Notes: generated from the sequence alone by a model not told the origin. Positions 42,303 to 53,127 are shown, counted from the first letter of the stretch. The stretch is DNA of 64,000 bases from Rhodanobacter sp. (GCA_024711345.1 JANJTA010000005.1:90700-154699), one strand, 5' to 3'. Numbers and translations: made by a program.

Positions 42303-43658
42303 TTACTCGTCCAGCACCGTGCCGTTGCTCGCGATCACCTGGGCATACAGCCTCGCGCTGGCCTTGGGCGTGCGCCGCTGGGTGGCGAAGTCGACGTGGT
42401 ACAGACCGAAGCGCTTGGAGAAGCCCAGCGACCACTCCAGGTTGTCCAGCAGCGACCAGGCGTAGTAGCCCTTCAGGTTCACCCCGGCTGCGATCGCGCG
42501 GTGCAGCGCCTTGAGGTGGCGGCGCAGGTAGTTGGTGCGCAGCGGGTCGGTCAGTACCTCGGCCTCGACCACCGGCGGGTCGTAGAACGCGGAACCGTTT
42601 TCGGTGACGTACAGCGGGATGTCGCCGTAGCGCTGCTTGAACCAGGTCAGCGTGTCGGTCAGGCCCTGCTCGAACACTTCCCAGCCGGTCTCGGTGTAGG
42701 TCTTGTTGCTCTGGCGCACCGGCACGGCCTTGAGCGGGTACTGGTGCGGGTCGTGCTTCACCACGGCGCGGGTGTAGTAGTTGATGCCGACGAAGTCGAC
42801 CTTCTGTTTCGTCAGCTTGAAATCGTCGGCGGGAAAGTCCGGCCAGGCCTCGCCGAAGATCTCCTTCAGCTCGGGCGGGTAGCTGCCCAGCAGCGCCGGG
42901 TCGGCGAACTGCTGGTTCATGTAGGCGTGCGCGCGGGCGGTGGCGGCGAGGTCTTCCGCATTTTGCGAATGCGGGTACTTCGGCTCGATGTTGAACACCA
43001 CGCCGATCTCGTGCCGGCCGTGCGCACGGTAGGCCTGGATGCCCGCGCCGCTGGCGCGCATCAGGTTGTGCGCGGCAATCGGCGCCTCGAACCGGTTGCG
43101 ATGGCCCGGCGCCAGTGCGCCATGCAGGTAGCCGCCATCGGTGACTACCCACGGTTCGTTGAGCGTGGACCAGCGCGGCACGCGGTCGTCCAGCGCCTTG
43201 AACATCACCTCGGCGTACTCGGCGAACCAGTGCGCGCTGTCGCGATTGAGCCAGCCGCCGCGGTCGTCCAGCGCCGCCGGCAGGTCCCAGTGGAACAGCG
43301 TGGCGTTCGGCGCGATGCCGTGTTCGAGCAGCTCGTCGACCAGCCGCGAGTAGAAATCCAGCCCCTTCGGATTGACCCGGCCGGTACCCTCGGGCAACAC
43401 GCGCGCCCAGTTGATGCTGAACCGGTAGCCCTGCAGGCCCAGCGCCTTCATCAGCTGCACGTCTTCGCGGTAGCGGCGGTAGTGGTCGCAGGCGACGTCG
43501 CCGGTGTCGCCGTTCGCCATCATCCCCGGCGTGTGCGCGAAGCGCTGCCAGATGCTGGGGCCGGCGCCGTCGGCCAGCGGCGAGCCCTCGATCTGGTAGG
43601 CCGAAGTGGCGGCGCCCCAATGGAAGTCGTCGGGGAAGCGGAAGCCGGGGCGCGTCAT
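42303..43658 (-). CDS. GH1 beta-glucosidase
   Basis: The 451-residue cytoplasmic enzyme should release glucose from beta-linked di- or oligosaccharides. It has the GH1 start FPDDFHWGAATSAYQIEG, the acid/base motif TLNEPW (about E168) and the nucleophile motif VTENGSAF (about E353). I chose the ATG at 43658; an upstream TTG is less likely. There is no signal peptide, so it acts on imported sugar, fitting the ABC importer. It is divergent from the ATPase gene, with a LacI-type operator between. Confidence 0.95.
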   Translation of the reverse strand: MTRPGFRFPDDFHWGAATSAYQIEGSPLADGAGPSIWQRFAHTPGMMANGDTGDVACDHYRRYREDVQLMKALGLQGYRFSINWARVLPEGTGRVNPKGLDFYSRLVDELLEHGIAPNATLFHWDLPAALDDRGGWLNRDSAHWFAEYAEVMFKALDDRVPRWSTLNEPWVVTDGGYLHGALAPGHRNRFEAPIAAHNLMRASGAGIQAYRAHGRHEIGVVFNIEPKYPHSQNAEDLAATARAHAYMNQQFADPALLGSYPPELKEIFGEAWPDFPADDFKLTKQKVDFVGINYYTRAVVKHDPHQYPLKAVPVRQSNKTYTETGWEVFEQGLTDTLTWFKQRYGDIPLYVTENGSAFYDPPVVEAEVLTDPLRTNYLRRHLKALHRAIAAGVNLKGYYAWSLLDNLEWSLGFSKRFGLYHVDFATQRRTPKASARLYAQVIASNGTVLDE

Positions 43659-43684
43659 GGGAAGTCCTGCGATCAAGGCGCTTG

Positions 43685-43700
43685 ATGTAAACGATTACAT
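43685..43700. promoter_or_regulatory. LacI-type operator between the GH1 and ATPase genes
   Basis: ATGTAAACGATTACAT has perfect 6-bp arms (ATGTAA / TTACAT) around ACGA. It lies 27 bp upstream of the GH1 start and 93 bp upstream of the ATPase start, so one site could control both. It resembles the site before lacI in its left half. Confidence 0.75.
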
Positions 43701-43793
43701 CGGCAGAATAGCCGAATGTATCGCCGCTGTGCAGACGAGCGCATGCTGTGGCGAAGCCGGGCCGTCGTGGCCAACCCCCCAGCGGAGATAGCG

Positions 43794-44885
<1,092 letters not shown>

Positions 44886-44962
44886 GACCGAAGCCCCCGG
44901 GCAGGCAAGCCGCGGCGGCAATGCTAATCTAGCCGTCCTTCGCGAACGGTAGCTCTCCACCC

Positions 44963-45835
44963 ATGGCCCGCATCATCGCTGTCGCCAACCAGAAGGGCGG
45001 CGTCGGCAAGACCACCACTGCCGTCAATCTCGCCGCGGCGCTGGCCGCGGCGAAGCGCAAGGTATTGCTGGTCGACTTCGATCCGCAGGGCAACGCCACC
45101 ATGGCTTCGGGGGTGAACAAGCGCGACATCCAGGCCAGCGGCTGCGAGGTGCTGCTGGAGGAAGTGGAGATCGCCGCGGCGATCGTGCCCACCGAGGCGC
45201 ACTACGACCTGCTGCCCGGCAACGGCGACCTCACCGCCGCCGAGCTGAAGCTGATGGACGCGCTGGCGCGCGAGCACCGGCTGAAGGAACAGCTGGCCAA
45301 GGTTGCGGCGGACTACCACACCATCCTGATCGACTGCCCGCCCTCGCTGAACCTGCTCACCCTGAACGCACTGACCGCGGCCGACGGCGTGCTGATCCCG
45401 GTGCAGTGCGAGTACTTCGCGCTGGAAGGCCTGTCCAGCCTGCTCGACACGATCAAGGCAGTGCGCCACCGGCTGAATCCCCAGCTGGAGATCGAGGGCC
45501 TGCTGCGCACCATGTACGACGTGCGCAACAACCTCGGCAACGAGGTCTCCGCCCAGCTGACCCAGCACTTCGGCGACAAGGTGCTGCGCTCGATCATCCC
45601 GCGCAACGTGCGCCTGGCCGAGGCGCCCAGCCACGGCCAGCCGATCCACCTGTACGACCGCAGCTCGCGCGGCGCCATCGCCTACATCGGCCTGGCCGGC
45701 GAGGTGATCCGGCGCGAGCGCGGGCTGCCGCGCGGCGCCGCTCCCGCGGCCGAGCCGGTCGACGACCTCGAACCGCCCGTGCACGGCGACAGCGGTCCGG
45801 CGCTCCGGGCGCCGGCCGCCAACCACCAGGACTAA
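44963..45835 (+). CDS. parA: Chromosome-partitioning ATPase ParA
   Basis: ParA, a Walker-type ATPase, moves ParB-bound origins during segregation. The 290-residue protein has the deviant Walker A KGGVGKTT at residues 11-18, VLLVDFDPQGNAT and LIDCPPSLNLLTLNA. The C-terminal 30 residues are Pro/Ala-rich. It is 3 bp before parB; the matching parS site lies in recF. Confidence 0.97.
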   Translation: MARIIAVANQKGGVGKTTTAVNLAAALAAAKRKVLLVDFDPQGNATMASGVNKRDIQASGCEVLLEEVEIAAAIVPTEAHYDLLPGNGDLTAAELKLMDALAREHRLKEQLAKVAADYHTILIDCPPSLNLLTLNALTAADGVLIPVQCEYFALEGLSSLLDTIKAVRHRLNPQLEIEGLLRTMYDVRNNLGNEVSAQLTQHFGDKVLRSIIPRNVRLAEAPSHGQPIHLYDRSSRGAIAYIGLAGEVIRRERGLPRGAAPAAEPVDDLEPPVHGDSGPALRAPAANHQD

Positions 45836-45838
45836 CGC

Positions 45839-46705
45839 ATGGCTGCAAAGAAACGTGGACTCGGACGCGGGCTGGACGCCCTGCTCGGCGGCGACGGCGA
45901 CGCCGCGCCGTCGGTGCTGGCGCAGGAAGGCGAGTTGCGCACGCTGCCGATCCAGCAGATCCAGCCCGGCAAGTACCAGCCGCGACGGCACTGGAACGAC
46001 GAGGCGCTGGACGAGCTGGCCGCGTCGATCAAGGCGCAGGGCCTGATCCAGCCGGTGGTGGTGCGCGAGATCGGCAAGAACAGCTACGAGCTGATCGCCG
46101 GCGAGCGCCGCTGGCGCGCCGCGCAGCGCGCGCAGCTGGACGAACTGCCGGCCTTGGTAAAGGCGGTGCCGGAGGCGGCGGTGCCGGCGATGGCGCTGAT
46201 CGAGAACATCCAGCGCCAGGACCTCACCCCGCTGGAGGAAGCCGACGCGCTGAAGCGGCTGATCGACGACTTCGAGCTGACCCACCAGCAGGCTGCCGAC
46301 GCGGTCGGCCGTTCGCGCGCGTCGGTGTCGAACATGTTGCGCCTCACCGAGATGGCCGAGCCGATCCGCCGCCTGCTCGACGACGGCAAGCTGGAGATGG
46401 GCCACGCCCGCTGCCTGCTCACCCTGGACGAATCCATTGCCGTGCCGCTGGCGCGCCAGGCCTCCACCCTCGGCTGGAGCGTGCGCGAGCTGGAAGAGGC
46501 CGCGCGCCGCGCGCAGACCGCACCGAAGGGCAAGGCCAAGCACGCGCCCGCGCGCGACCCGAACGTCGCCGCGCTGGAGCGCGAACTGGCCGAGCGCCTG
46601 GCCACCCGGGTGGAGCTGGCCCAGGGCCGCGGCGGCCACGGCAAGCTGGTGATCCACTACCACAGCAACGACGAGCTGGAAGGCATCCTCGGCAAGATCC
46701 GCTGA
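45839..46705 (+). CDS. parB: Chromosome-partitioning CTPase ParB
   Basis: ParB binds parS, hydrolyses CTP and spreads as a clamp. The 288-residue protein has the N-terminal ParA-contact motif GLGRGLDALLGG, the CTP-binding GERRWR at 88-93, the helix-turn-helix THQQAADAVGRSRASVSNMLRL and a C-terminal dimerisation domain. Confidence 0.97.
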   Translation: MAAKKRGLGRGLDALLGGDGDAAPSVLAQEGELRTLPIQQIQPGKYQPRRHWNDEALDELAASIKAQGLIQPVVVREIGKNSYELIAGERRWRAAQRAQLDELPALVKAVPEAAVPAMALIENIQRQDLTPLEEADALKRLIDDFELTHQQAADAVGRSRASVSNMLRLTEMAEPIRRLLDDGKLEMGHARCLLTLDESIAVPLARQASTLGWSVRELEEAARRAQTAPKGKAKHAPARDPNVAALERELAERLATRVELAQGRGGHGKLVIHYHSNDELEGILGKIR

Positions 46706-46740
46706 CTGGATATTTCGCGGTGCTGAGGGCGTGATTCCTG

Positions 46741-46850
46741 CTCCCTGCAGCAGAAGGTGCCCGACAGGACGGATGAGGGTGCGGCACGAAGCGCGATGCT
46801 CCGCTCCGCCCGAACCCTCATCCCCAACCCCGCTCCCGAAGGGAGAGGGG
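46741..46850. repeat. Intergenic repeat, family C copy 2
   Basis: The element contains GGATGAGGGTGCGG and, in the other half, GAACCCTCATCCCCAACCCC followed by the hairpin CTCCCGAAGGGAG, matching the copy at 11260-11407. The first hairpin is degraded. It lies between parB and the glycosyltransferase gene. Confidence 0.78.
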
Positions 46851-46927
46851 AGTGGCCCACGCTCTGCATGCACTAAAATCCGTCCCTGCCGTCGCTTCGC
46901 CGCACCCGTCTACGCAAAGGCCTCCCC

Positions 46928-47644
46928 ATGCCGCAACTCTCCGTCGTCGTCCCCGTCTTCAACGAGCGCGACAACATCCCGCCGCTGCTCGCCGAGATCG
47001 CCGCCGCGCTGCGTGGCCGGGTCGACTACGAAGTGGTCTACGTCGATGACGACTCCAGCGACGACAGCCGCGCCGTGCTCGCCGCGCAGAAGGCGCAGCA
47101 CCCGGAGCTGCGCGTGCTGCACCACGTCACCCGCAGCGGCCAGAGCACCGCGGTGTGGAACGGCGTGCGCGCGGCGCGCGGTGCCTGGATCGCCACGCTG
47201 GACGGCGACGGCCAGAACGACCCGGCCGACATCCCGAAGCTGCTGGCCGCGCGCGACGCCGCGGCGGCCGAGGTGAAGCTGTTCGCCGGCTGGCGCACCA
47301 CTCGCCGCGACAGCTTCAACAAGCGCATCTCCTCGAAGATCGCCAACGCGGTGCGCTCGCGCATGCTCAAGGACGCCACGCCGGACACCGGCTGCGGCCT
47401 GAAGCTGTTCGAGCGCGAGGTGTTCCTGCGCCTGCCCTACTTCGACCATATGCACCGCTACCTGCCGGCGCTGGTCAAGCGCGCCGGTTTCCAGAGCACC
47501 AGCGTGCCGGTGGGCCACCGCCCGCGCACCGCCGGCGTGTCCAAGTACGGCATGCTGGATCGGCTGTGGGTGGGCCTGGCCGACCTGCGCGGCGTGGCGT
47601 GGCTGATGCGCCGGGGCAAGGTGACCCGGGTCGAGGAGCTCTGA
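46928..47644 (+). CDS. GT2 glycosyltransferase (polyprenyl-phosphate mannose-synthase like)
   Basis: The 238-residue protein has a GT-A fold starting LSVVVPVFNERDNIPPLL, the DxD motif LDGDGQNDP (D92/D94) and the later GHRPRTAGVSKYG, the pattern of DPM1-like enzymes that load a sugar onto undecaprenyl phosphate. No C-terminal membrane segments are present, unlike longer relatives. Sugar donor and lipid acceptor are inferred from family. Confidence 0.88.
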   Translation: MPQLSVVVPVFNERDNIPPLLAEIAAALRGRVDYEVVYVDDDSSDDSRAVLAAQKAQHPELRVLHHVTRSGQSTAVWNGVRAARGAWIATLDGDGQNDPADIPKLLAARDAAAAEVKLFAGWRTTRRDSFNKRISSKIANAVRSRMLKDATPDTGCGLKLFEREVFLRLPYFDHMHRYLPALVKRAGFQSTSVPVGHRPRTAGVSKYGMLDRLWVGLADLRGVAWLMRRGKVTRVEEL

Positions 47645-47708
47645 CCGGCGTCACGCCGCGTTGCGCGCGCGGTCGTATGCTGGGGATCTTCCTTCCCGGG
47701 AGGCATCC

Positions 47709-48077
47709 ATGAGCATCAGCGTCAAACGTGTCTACGAACCGGCCGCGAAGTCCGATGGCTATCGCGTGCTGATCGACCGCCTGTGGCCGCGCGGGTTGAA
47801 GAAGGAGGCGGTGCCGCTGGACCTGTGGGCGAAGGAGCTGGCGCCGTCGACGGCGCTGCGCCAGTGGTTCGGCCACGACCCGACGCTGTGGGACGGCTTC
47901 CGCCACCGCTACGCCAGCGAACTGGATGCGCTGGCCGAACACTGGCAGCCGCTGGCCGAGCGCGCCGCGCGGCATCACGTCACCTTGCTGTTCGGTGCAC
48001 GCGACGAGGAGCACAACAACGCGGTGGCGCTGAAGGGCTACCTGGAAAACTGGTTGCACACGCACGGTCCGCGCTGA
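47709..48077 (+). CDS. DUF488 (YeaO-like) protein
   Basis: The 122-residue protein is a complete DUF488 domain of the YeaO type: VKRVYEP, VLIDRLWPRGLKKEAV, LDLWAKELAPS and RHHVTLLFGARDEEHNNA. Function not known. It is 64 bp after the glycosyltransferase gene on the same strand. Confidence 0.9.
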   Translation: MSISVKRVYEPAAKSDGYRVLIDRLWPRGLKKEAVPLDLWAKELAPSTALRQWFGHDPTLWDGFRHRYASELDALAEHWQPLAERAARHHVTLLFGARDEEHNNAVALKGYLENWLHTHGPR

Positions 48078-48090
48078 GGCGCGGCACGGC

Positions 48091-49017
48091 TCAACCCTCG
48101 CGCTGCGGCGTGCCGGCGCGCGGCCAGTTCGCCAGCGCCGCGCGCGCCTGGGCGCGGCCCAGCTCGATCAGTTCGCGCGCCCGGTAGAACTCGTAGGCCA
48201 GCGCCATGTTGTGCGGCAGCTGGATCAGCAGGTCGGGCGCATACGCGGCCAGGCGCAGGCGCGACAGGTTGGCCTGCATCAGGTCCATCGCCTGGGTCAG
48301 CAGTTCCAGCGTGCCCGGCTCGCGCGGGCGGCTCGCGCCGCGCGGCAGCATGCGGCCGATGAACTCGCCGATGCGGCGGCGGTAGCCGTCGTCCGCGATG
48401 CTGGGCTGCACCGGCGGTTCCGGCGGCGTGGCCGCCACCGCCGGGCCGTCCACGCTGACCGCGATCAGGTAATCGGCATGCTCGCGGATCAGCGGCGTCA
48501 CCGGCACCGGGTTGAGCAGGGCGCCGTCGACCAGCCGGCGACCGTCGATCAGGTGCGGGCGGAACACGGTGGGGATCGCGATCGAGGCGCGGATTGCCTC
48601 GAACAGGCCGCCGCGGCTCAGCCAGACCTCGCGGCCGCGCTCGATGTCGGTGGCCACCGCGGTGAAGGCCAGCGGCAACTCCTCGATCTGCGCGTCGCCG
48701 ACCAGCCCGCGCATGGTCTCGATGATCTTGTCGCCCTTGATCAGGCCACCACCGGAGAAGGTCCAGTCGACCAGCCGGAGCACGTCGAGCTTGGCCAGCG
48801 CGCAGACCCAGTCGCGATAGACGTCGAGCCGGCCGGTGGCGTGGATGCCGCCGATCAGCGCGCCCATCGAGGAGCCGGCGATCGCCACGATCGCGTAGCC
48901 CTGCGCCTCGATCTCCTCGATCACGCCGATGTGCGCCAGTCCTTTCGCGCCGCCGGCGCCGAGCGCCAGCGCCACGGTCGGCTTGCGCGCGGGCGCGTTG
49001 CCGGCGGCATCCACCAT
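48091..49017 (-). CDS. Patatin-like phospholipase, RssA type
   Basis: The 308-residue protein has the glycine-rich oxyanion loop LGAGGAKGLAHIG, the nucleophile elbow GSSMG (Ser at about 50), and the catalytic Asp motif DGALLNPVP. The C-terminal part is an extension (about 215-308) with no motif I recognise. The predicted Ser-Asp dyad would hydrolyse lipid esters in the cytoplasm. The ATG lies 11 bp after the stop of the WYL regulator, so the two genes form an operon. Confidence 0.9.
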   Translation of the reverse strand: MVDAAGNAPARKPTVALALGAGGAKGLAHIGVIEEIEAQGYAIVAIAGSSMGALIGGIHATGRLDVYRDWVCALAKLDVLRLVDWTFSGGGLIKGDKIIETMRGLVGDAQIEELPLAFTAVATDIERGREVWLSRGGLFEAIRASIAIPTVFRPHLIDGRRLVDGALLNPVPVTPLIREHADYLIAVSVDGPAVAATPPEPPVQPSIADDGYRRRIGEFIGRMLPRGASRPREPGTLELLTQAMDLMQANLSRLRLAAYAPDLLIQLPHNMALAYEFYRARELIELGRAQARAALANWPRAGTPQREG

Positions 49018-49028
49018 CGGCGCCGCGC

Positions 49029-50012
49029 TCAGCGTGGCGCCTGCTGGTAGCTGCCCAGCGCGAGCTGCAGCAGGATCTTCATCTCCTCGCGCAGCGGCAG
49101 CGGTGCCACCACCTCCGCATCCGGGCCGTACTTGAGCACGTCCATCAGCAGCTCCTTGGAGTTGGAGTACGGCAGCTTCAGTTCGTAGCGGCCGTCGCTC
49201 AGCCACTCGCCCTTCTGCTGCGAGTGCCAGTGCTCGTCGGCCACCCAGCGCGCGGCGTGCTGCGAGAAGCGGATGGTCGCCCACGCCTTCGGCTTGCCGG
49301 CGAAGATGCCGTAGCTGGAGGCGAGCAGTTCGTTGAGCTCGGCGTCGGCGACGTCGGTGGCGGGGGTGTCCAGCGCCTGCGCGTCGGCGATGCGGTCCAC
49401 CGCGAAGCTGCGCAGCGCCTGGCGGTCGTGGTCCCACACGTCCAGGTACCAGTTGTCGCGGTAGTGGGTCAGCCGCTGCGGCGACACCGTGCGGCGGCTG
49501 TCCGCGTTGGTGGTGCGCGCGCGGTAGCGGAAGCGCAGTTGCTTCCGTTCCAGCACCGCGCCGGCGACGATGCGGAACACCTGCTGGTCGAGTTTGCGTT
49601 CGCCCCACGGAATCACCCGGATCCGCTCGATCGGCAGCGTCTTGCCGTTGTCGTGGCTGGACAGCAGACCCTCGATGCGCGACTTGAACGGCGCCAGCGC
49701 GCCGGCCAGCACGCCGGGGCCGGAGCGGCCGATCAGCTCGTTCAGCGCCAGCAGCGCGGCCAGCTCGTCGGAAGTCAGCCATAGCCCGGGCAGCTCGAAC
49801 TTCGCGCCCTCGCCGGCTTCGTAGCGGAACGCGGCCTGGTCGGTGCCGGCGCTTTCCACCGGCGCGCCCAGCGCGTCGCGCAGGAACGCCACGTCGCGGT
49901 ACAGCGTGGCGCGCGAGCACTCCAGCTCGCCGAGCAGGCGCGACAGCGCAATCGGGTAGTGCGCCGACTTCAGCAGCCGGTGCAGGGTCAGTATGCGTTC
50001 GTAGCGATCCAT
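49029..50012 (-). CDS. WYL-domain transcriptional regulator (YafY type)
   Basis: The 327-residue protein has an N-terminal HTH (MDRYERILTLHRLLKSAHYPIALSRLL, CSRATLYRDVAFLRDALG), a central WYL ligand-sensing domain (RRTVSPQRLTHYRDNWYLDVWDH), and a C-terminal WCX part. WYL proteins sense small ligands or nucleic acids. Two starts (50012 and 50024) are possible; I chose MDRYERIL because it matches the family. Confidence 0.9.
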   Translation of the reverse strand: MDRYERILTLHRLLKSAHYPIALSRLLGELECSRATLYRDVAFLRDALGAPVESAGTDQAAFRYEAGEGAKFELPGLWLTSDELAALLALNELIGRSGPGVLAGALAPFKSRIEGLLSSHDNGKTLPIERIRVIPWGERKLDQQVFRIVAGAVLERKQLRFRYRARTTNADSRRTVSPQRLTHYRDNWYLDVWDHDRQALRSFAVDRIADAQALDTPATDVADAELNELLASSYGIFAGKPKAWATIRFSQHAARWVADEHWHSQQKGEWLSDGRYELKLPYSNSKELLMDVLKYGPDAEVVAPLPLREEMKILLQLALGSYQQAPR

Positions 50013-50359
50013 GGGCGTCGGCATATCGTGGGGAAGAGGCCTTGTGTAGCATGGCGGCGGCCTGTGGCGGTCGCAAGTCGCCGCGCCGTCGCCATCGACG
50101 CTTCTCGGATGCCTCATGCCGCCCATCAGCGAACTGCCTCCGGACGCCCTGCCCGTCCCCGCCATGAACGGCGCCCCGCCGTCGGGTTACGCACAGATCC
50201 TGCTGCGGGTGCTGGCACGAGAAGGCGCTGGCTGGTGCGTTTTCGGCCGCTGGATGAGTCCGCGCGGAGGGCGCAGCGGCGCCGTTCATGACCAATTCAA
50301 GCCGCCCCGATAAGGTAGCGGTCTCACTTTTGTTTAACAAAAAAACGGATCACCCCCCG
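50013..50359. other. 347-bp gap upstream of the WYL and DUF481 genes
   Basis: The gap holds the divergent promoters of the WYL regulator and the outer-membrane gene. An AT-rich TTTGTTTAACAAAAAAAC lies just upstream of the latter. A 65-codon frame at 50116-50313 has no recognisable family, and I do not call it. Confidence 0.5.
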
Positions 50360-51169
50360 ATGAAAAAGACCTTGATCGCCGGCCTGCTGCTGGCCGCTTG
50401 CGCGAGCTTCGCTGCCCAGGCCCAGGACGCCGACACCAACCCGGCCAGCAACGGCGGCTGGAGCGGTTCGGGCGAGTTCGGCTTCGCCTCCTCCACCGGC
50501 AATTCGCGCTCGGAAAACATCAACGCCAAGCTCGGCCTGAATCAGGAAAACGAGCAATGGAAGAACACCTTCTTCGTCGATGCGCTGCGCTCGAAGAGCC
50601 AGCAGACCATCGTCGACAGCAACGGCAACACCCTCAAGCAGTTCAACACCACCGCGAACCGCTATGACGGCGGCGCCTCGGTCGGCCTCAAGCTCGACCC
50701 GCGCAGCTACATCGTCGGTGCCGCCCGCTACGAGCACGACGACTTCGGCGCGAACCTGTGGCAGGGCATCGTCTCGCTCGGCTACGGCTACATCGCGCTG
50801 AAGGACGGGCGCAACGAGCTGTCGTTCGAAATCGGCCCCGGCTACAAGCGCTACCGTCCCGCCGACCTCGAGGTAGTGAGCGGCGGCGTGGTGACCAGGG
50901 AGCGCCAGCCGACCGAGAGCGAGATGGTTGCCCGCGGCCTGGCCAACTACAAGTACAAGCTCACCGAGAACACCGCGTTCGAGGACACCTTCCTGATGGA
51001 AGCCGGCTCGAAGAACACCTATCTGCAGAACGACGCCGGCGTGGCGGTCAGCATGACCCGCAAGCTGGCGCTGAAGGTCGGCTTCCAGGTGCGCCACAAC
51101 AGCGACGTGCTGCCGGGCACCAGGAAGACCGACACGCTGACCACCACCAATCTGGTCTACAGCTTCTGA
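50360..51169 (+). CDS. DUF481 outer-membrane barrel protein (YdiY-like)
   Basis: The 269-residue precursor has a signal peptide (about 1-21, AQA cleavage) and a DUF481 domain of amphipathic beta strands ending in Phe (TTTNLVYSF), so an outer-membrane barrel of about 250 residues. Segments such as WSGSGEFGFASSTGNSRSENI are typical. Function unknown; it has its own terminator. Confidence 0.9.
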   Translation: MKKTLIAGLLLAACASFAAQAQDADTNPASNGGWSGSGEFGFASSTGNSRSENINAKLGLNQENEQWKNTFFVDALRSKSQQTIVDSNGNTLKQFNTTANRYDGGASVGLKLDPRSYIVGAARYEHDDFGANLWQGIVSLGYGYIALKDGRNELSFEIGPGYKRYRPADLEVVSGGVVTRERQPTESEMVARGLANYKYKLTENTAFEDTFLMEAGSKNTYLQNDAGVAVSMTRKLALKVGFQVRHNSDVLPGTRKTDTLTTTNLVYSF

Positions 51170-51191
51170 GTCCGGGCATCACCGGTACGAC

Positions 51192-51229
51192 AACGGCCCC
51201 GCCGCTCGCGCGACGGGGCCGTTTGTTCC
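51192..51229 (+). terminator. Rho-independent terminator after the DUF481 gene
   Basis: AACGGCCCCG (51192-51201) and CGGGGCCGTT (51214-51223) form a perfect 10-bp stem, followed by TGTTCC. Confidence 0.8.
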
Positions 51230-51230
51230 T

Positions 51231-51297
51231 GTAGGGCGGGCACCGCCCGCCGCTCTTGCCACGCAATGCGAAAGGCGGCGCCCCGTGCCCGCCCTAG
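51231..51297. repeat. Intergenic inverted repeat, family D
   Basis: GTAGGGCGGGCACCGCCCGC (from 51231) pairs imperfectly with a right arm ending GTGCCCGCCCTAGC at about 51297. It sits between the DUF481 terminator and hemC. I saw one copy only. Confidence 0.7.
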
Positions 51298-51319
51298 CGG
51301 GCCCGCTGTTCTTCGCGCG

Positions 51320-52237
51320 TCACAGTTCCAGCAAGTCGCCCGCACCCTGCGCCAGCAGGTCGGCCGCCACCTGCCGGCCCAGCGCGAGCGCCTGATCGCT
51401 GGGACCGCTGGCCTCGGCGCGCAGCAGATGGCCCCTGGCGGCGTCGCCGACCAGGCCGCGCAGGTGCAGGCCGTGTTCGCCCAGCATGCACCAGGCGCCG
51501 ACCGGCACCGTGCAGCTGCCGCCCAGCGCCTGGTTCATCGCGCGCTCGGCGCTGACGGTGAGCCGGGTGTCGGCGTCGTCCAGGGCGGCCAGCAGCGCCA
51601 GCACGCCGGGCTGGCCTTCGCGCGCCTCGATCGCGATCGCCGCCTGGCCCGGCGCCGGCAGCCAGTCCGGTGCAGCCAGGCGCGAGCGGATGCGCGCGGC
51701 CAGGTCGAGGCGTTCCAGTCCCGCGCAGGCCAGCACGATCGCGTCGTAGACGCCGGCATCGAGCTTGCCCAGGCGCGTGCCCACGTTGCCGCGCAGGTCC
51801 AGCAGGACCAGATCCGGCCGCAGCGCGCGCAACTGCGCCTGTCGGCGCAGCGATGAGGTGCCCACGCGCGCGCCATGGGGCAGCGCGGCAAGGTCGTCGT
51901 AGTGGTTGCTGACGAACGCGTCGGCGGCGTCCGCCCGCGGCAGGATCGCCGGCAGCACGAACCCCGGTTCCAGCTGCGCCGGCACGTCCTTCAGCGAATG
52001 CACGGCAAGGTCGGCGCGGCCTTCCAGCATCGCCACCTCCAGCTCCTTCAGGAACAGTCCCTTGCCGCCGATGGTGGCCAGCGGCTGGTCGAGGATCTCG
52101 TCGCCGCGGGTGGACAGCGGCACCAGGTCCACCGCCAGCCCGGGGTGCGTGGCGCGCAGCCGCGCGGCGACGTGTTCGGCCTGCCACAGCGCGAGCGCGC
52201 TCTTGCGGGTGGCGATGCGCAGGGTGGAAGGGTTCAT
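51320..52237 (-). CDS. hemC: Porphobilinogen deaminase (hydroxymethylbilane synthase)
   Basis: HemC joins four porphobilinogens into hydroxymethylbilane for haem. The 305-residue protein has [15 protein letters not shown], the arginine-rich [17 protein letters not shown] and the cofactor-holding cysteine in [10 protein letters not shown] (C242). I chose the ATG at 52237. The usual hemD neighbour is not adjacent. Confidence 0.97.
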   Translation of the reverse strand: MNPSTLRIATRKSALALWQAEHVAARLRATHPGLAVDLVPLSTRGDEILDQPLATIGGKGLFLKELEVAMLEGRADLAVHSLKDVPAQLEPGFVLPAILPRADAADAFVSNHYDDLAALPHGARVGTSSLRRQAQLRALRPDLVLLDLRGNVGTRLGKLDAGVYDAIVLACAGLERLDLAARIRSRLAAPDWLPAPGQAAIAIEAREGQPGVLALLAALDDADTRLTVSAERAMNQALGGSCTVPVGAWCMLGEHGLHLRGLVGDAARGHLLRAEASGPSDQALALGRQVAADLLAQGAGDLLEL

Positions 52238-52361
52238 CGGGGCTCCGCGGCGTTCGACAGGCCGCCATTGTCGCGTAGTTTGCGCAAGGCGGCGCAACGG
52301 CGCATTGGCGCAAGGCGCCGGCAAAGCCGCTAGGATGGGTGGCAAACCACGGAGGCAGATC

Positions 52362-53117
52362 ATGCAAAGCGGCAATCCGGCGCTCAACAAGAACACCTTC
52401 CTCGACGCCGCCAGCGGCGCGGTCTTCACCCGCGACGACGCGGCGATGACGATCAACGGCACGGTCAACAAGACCGGCCTGCTGCTGATCCTGGTACTGG
52501 TCGGCGCGATGGTCAGCTGGAGCCGGTTCGCCGGCCCGCAGAGCCTGCCGGCGATGATGCCGCTGGTGCTGGGCGGCGCCGTCGGCGGCCTGGTGCTGGC
52601 CCTGCTTACCGTGTTCAAGAAGACCTGGGCGCCGATCACCGCGCCGCTGTACGCGGTGGCCGAAGGCCTGTTCATCGGCGCGCTGTCGGCGATCTTCGAG
52701 ATGCGCTACCCCGGCATCGTGATGCAGGCGGTGGGGCTGACCTTCGGCACCATGGCCGCGATGCTGCTGGCCTATCGCAGCGGGCTGATCCGCGCCACCG
52801 AGAAGTTCAAGCTGGGCATCGTCGCCGCCACCGGCGGCATCTTCCTGCTGTACCTGGCCAACTTCGCGATGGGCTTCTTCGGCCACTCGATCGGCTTCAT
52901 CAACGCCGGCAGCGGCGTCGGCATCGCGTTCAGCGCGGTGGTGGTGGTGATCGCGGCGCTCAACCTGATCCTCGACTTCGACCTGATCGAAACCGGCGCC
53001 CAGTCGGGCGCGCCGAAGTACATGGAGTGGTACGGCGCGTTCGCGCTGGTGGTGACCCTGGTCTGGCTGTACCTGGAACTGCTGCGCCTGCTGTCGAAGC
53101 TGCAGTCGCGCAACTGA
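52362..53117 (+). CDS. Bax inhibitor-1/YccA family membrane protein
   Basis: The 251-residue protein has about seven membrane segments and the Bax-inhibitor-1-like pattern of the YbhL/YccA group, with [23 protein letters not shown] near the C-terminus, where acidic residues form the proposed proton or calcium-sensing site. A strong GGAGG precedes the ATG at 52362. Confidence 0.9.
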   Translation: MQSGNPALNKNTFLDAASGAVFTRDDAAMTINGTVNKTGLLLILVLVGAMVSWSRFAGPQSLPAMMPLVLGGAVGGLVLALLTVFKKTWAPITAPLYAVAEGLFIGALSAIFEMRYPGIVMQAVGLTFGTMAAMLLAYRSGLIRATEKFKLGIVAATGGIFLLYLANFAMGFFGHSIGFINAGSGVGIAFSAVVVVIAALNLILDFDLIETGAQSGAPKYMEWYGAFALVVTLVWLYLELLRLLSKLQSRN

Positions 53118-53127
53118 GCGGCTGGAA

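Noticed and set aside
50116..50313. A 65-codon plus-strand frame between the WYL and DUF481 genes
   Set aside because: No recognisable family, no clear ribosome-binding site, and it sits in a promoter region.
48091..50340. A 749-codon minus-strand frame running through the patatin gene and antisense to nothing but overlapping the WYL gene
   Set aside because: Only the last 308 codons match a family; the rest is out of frame with the WYL gene and has no domain.
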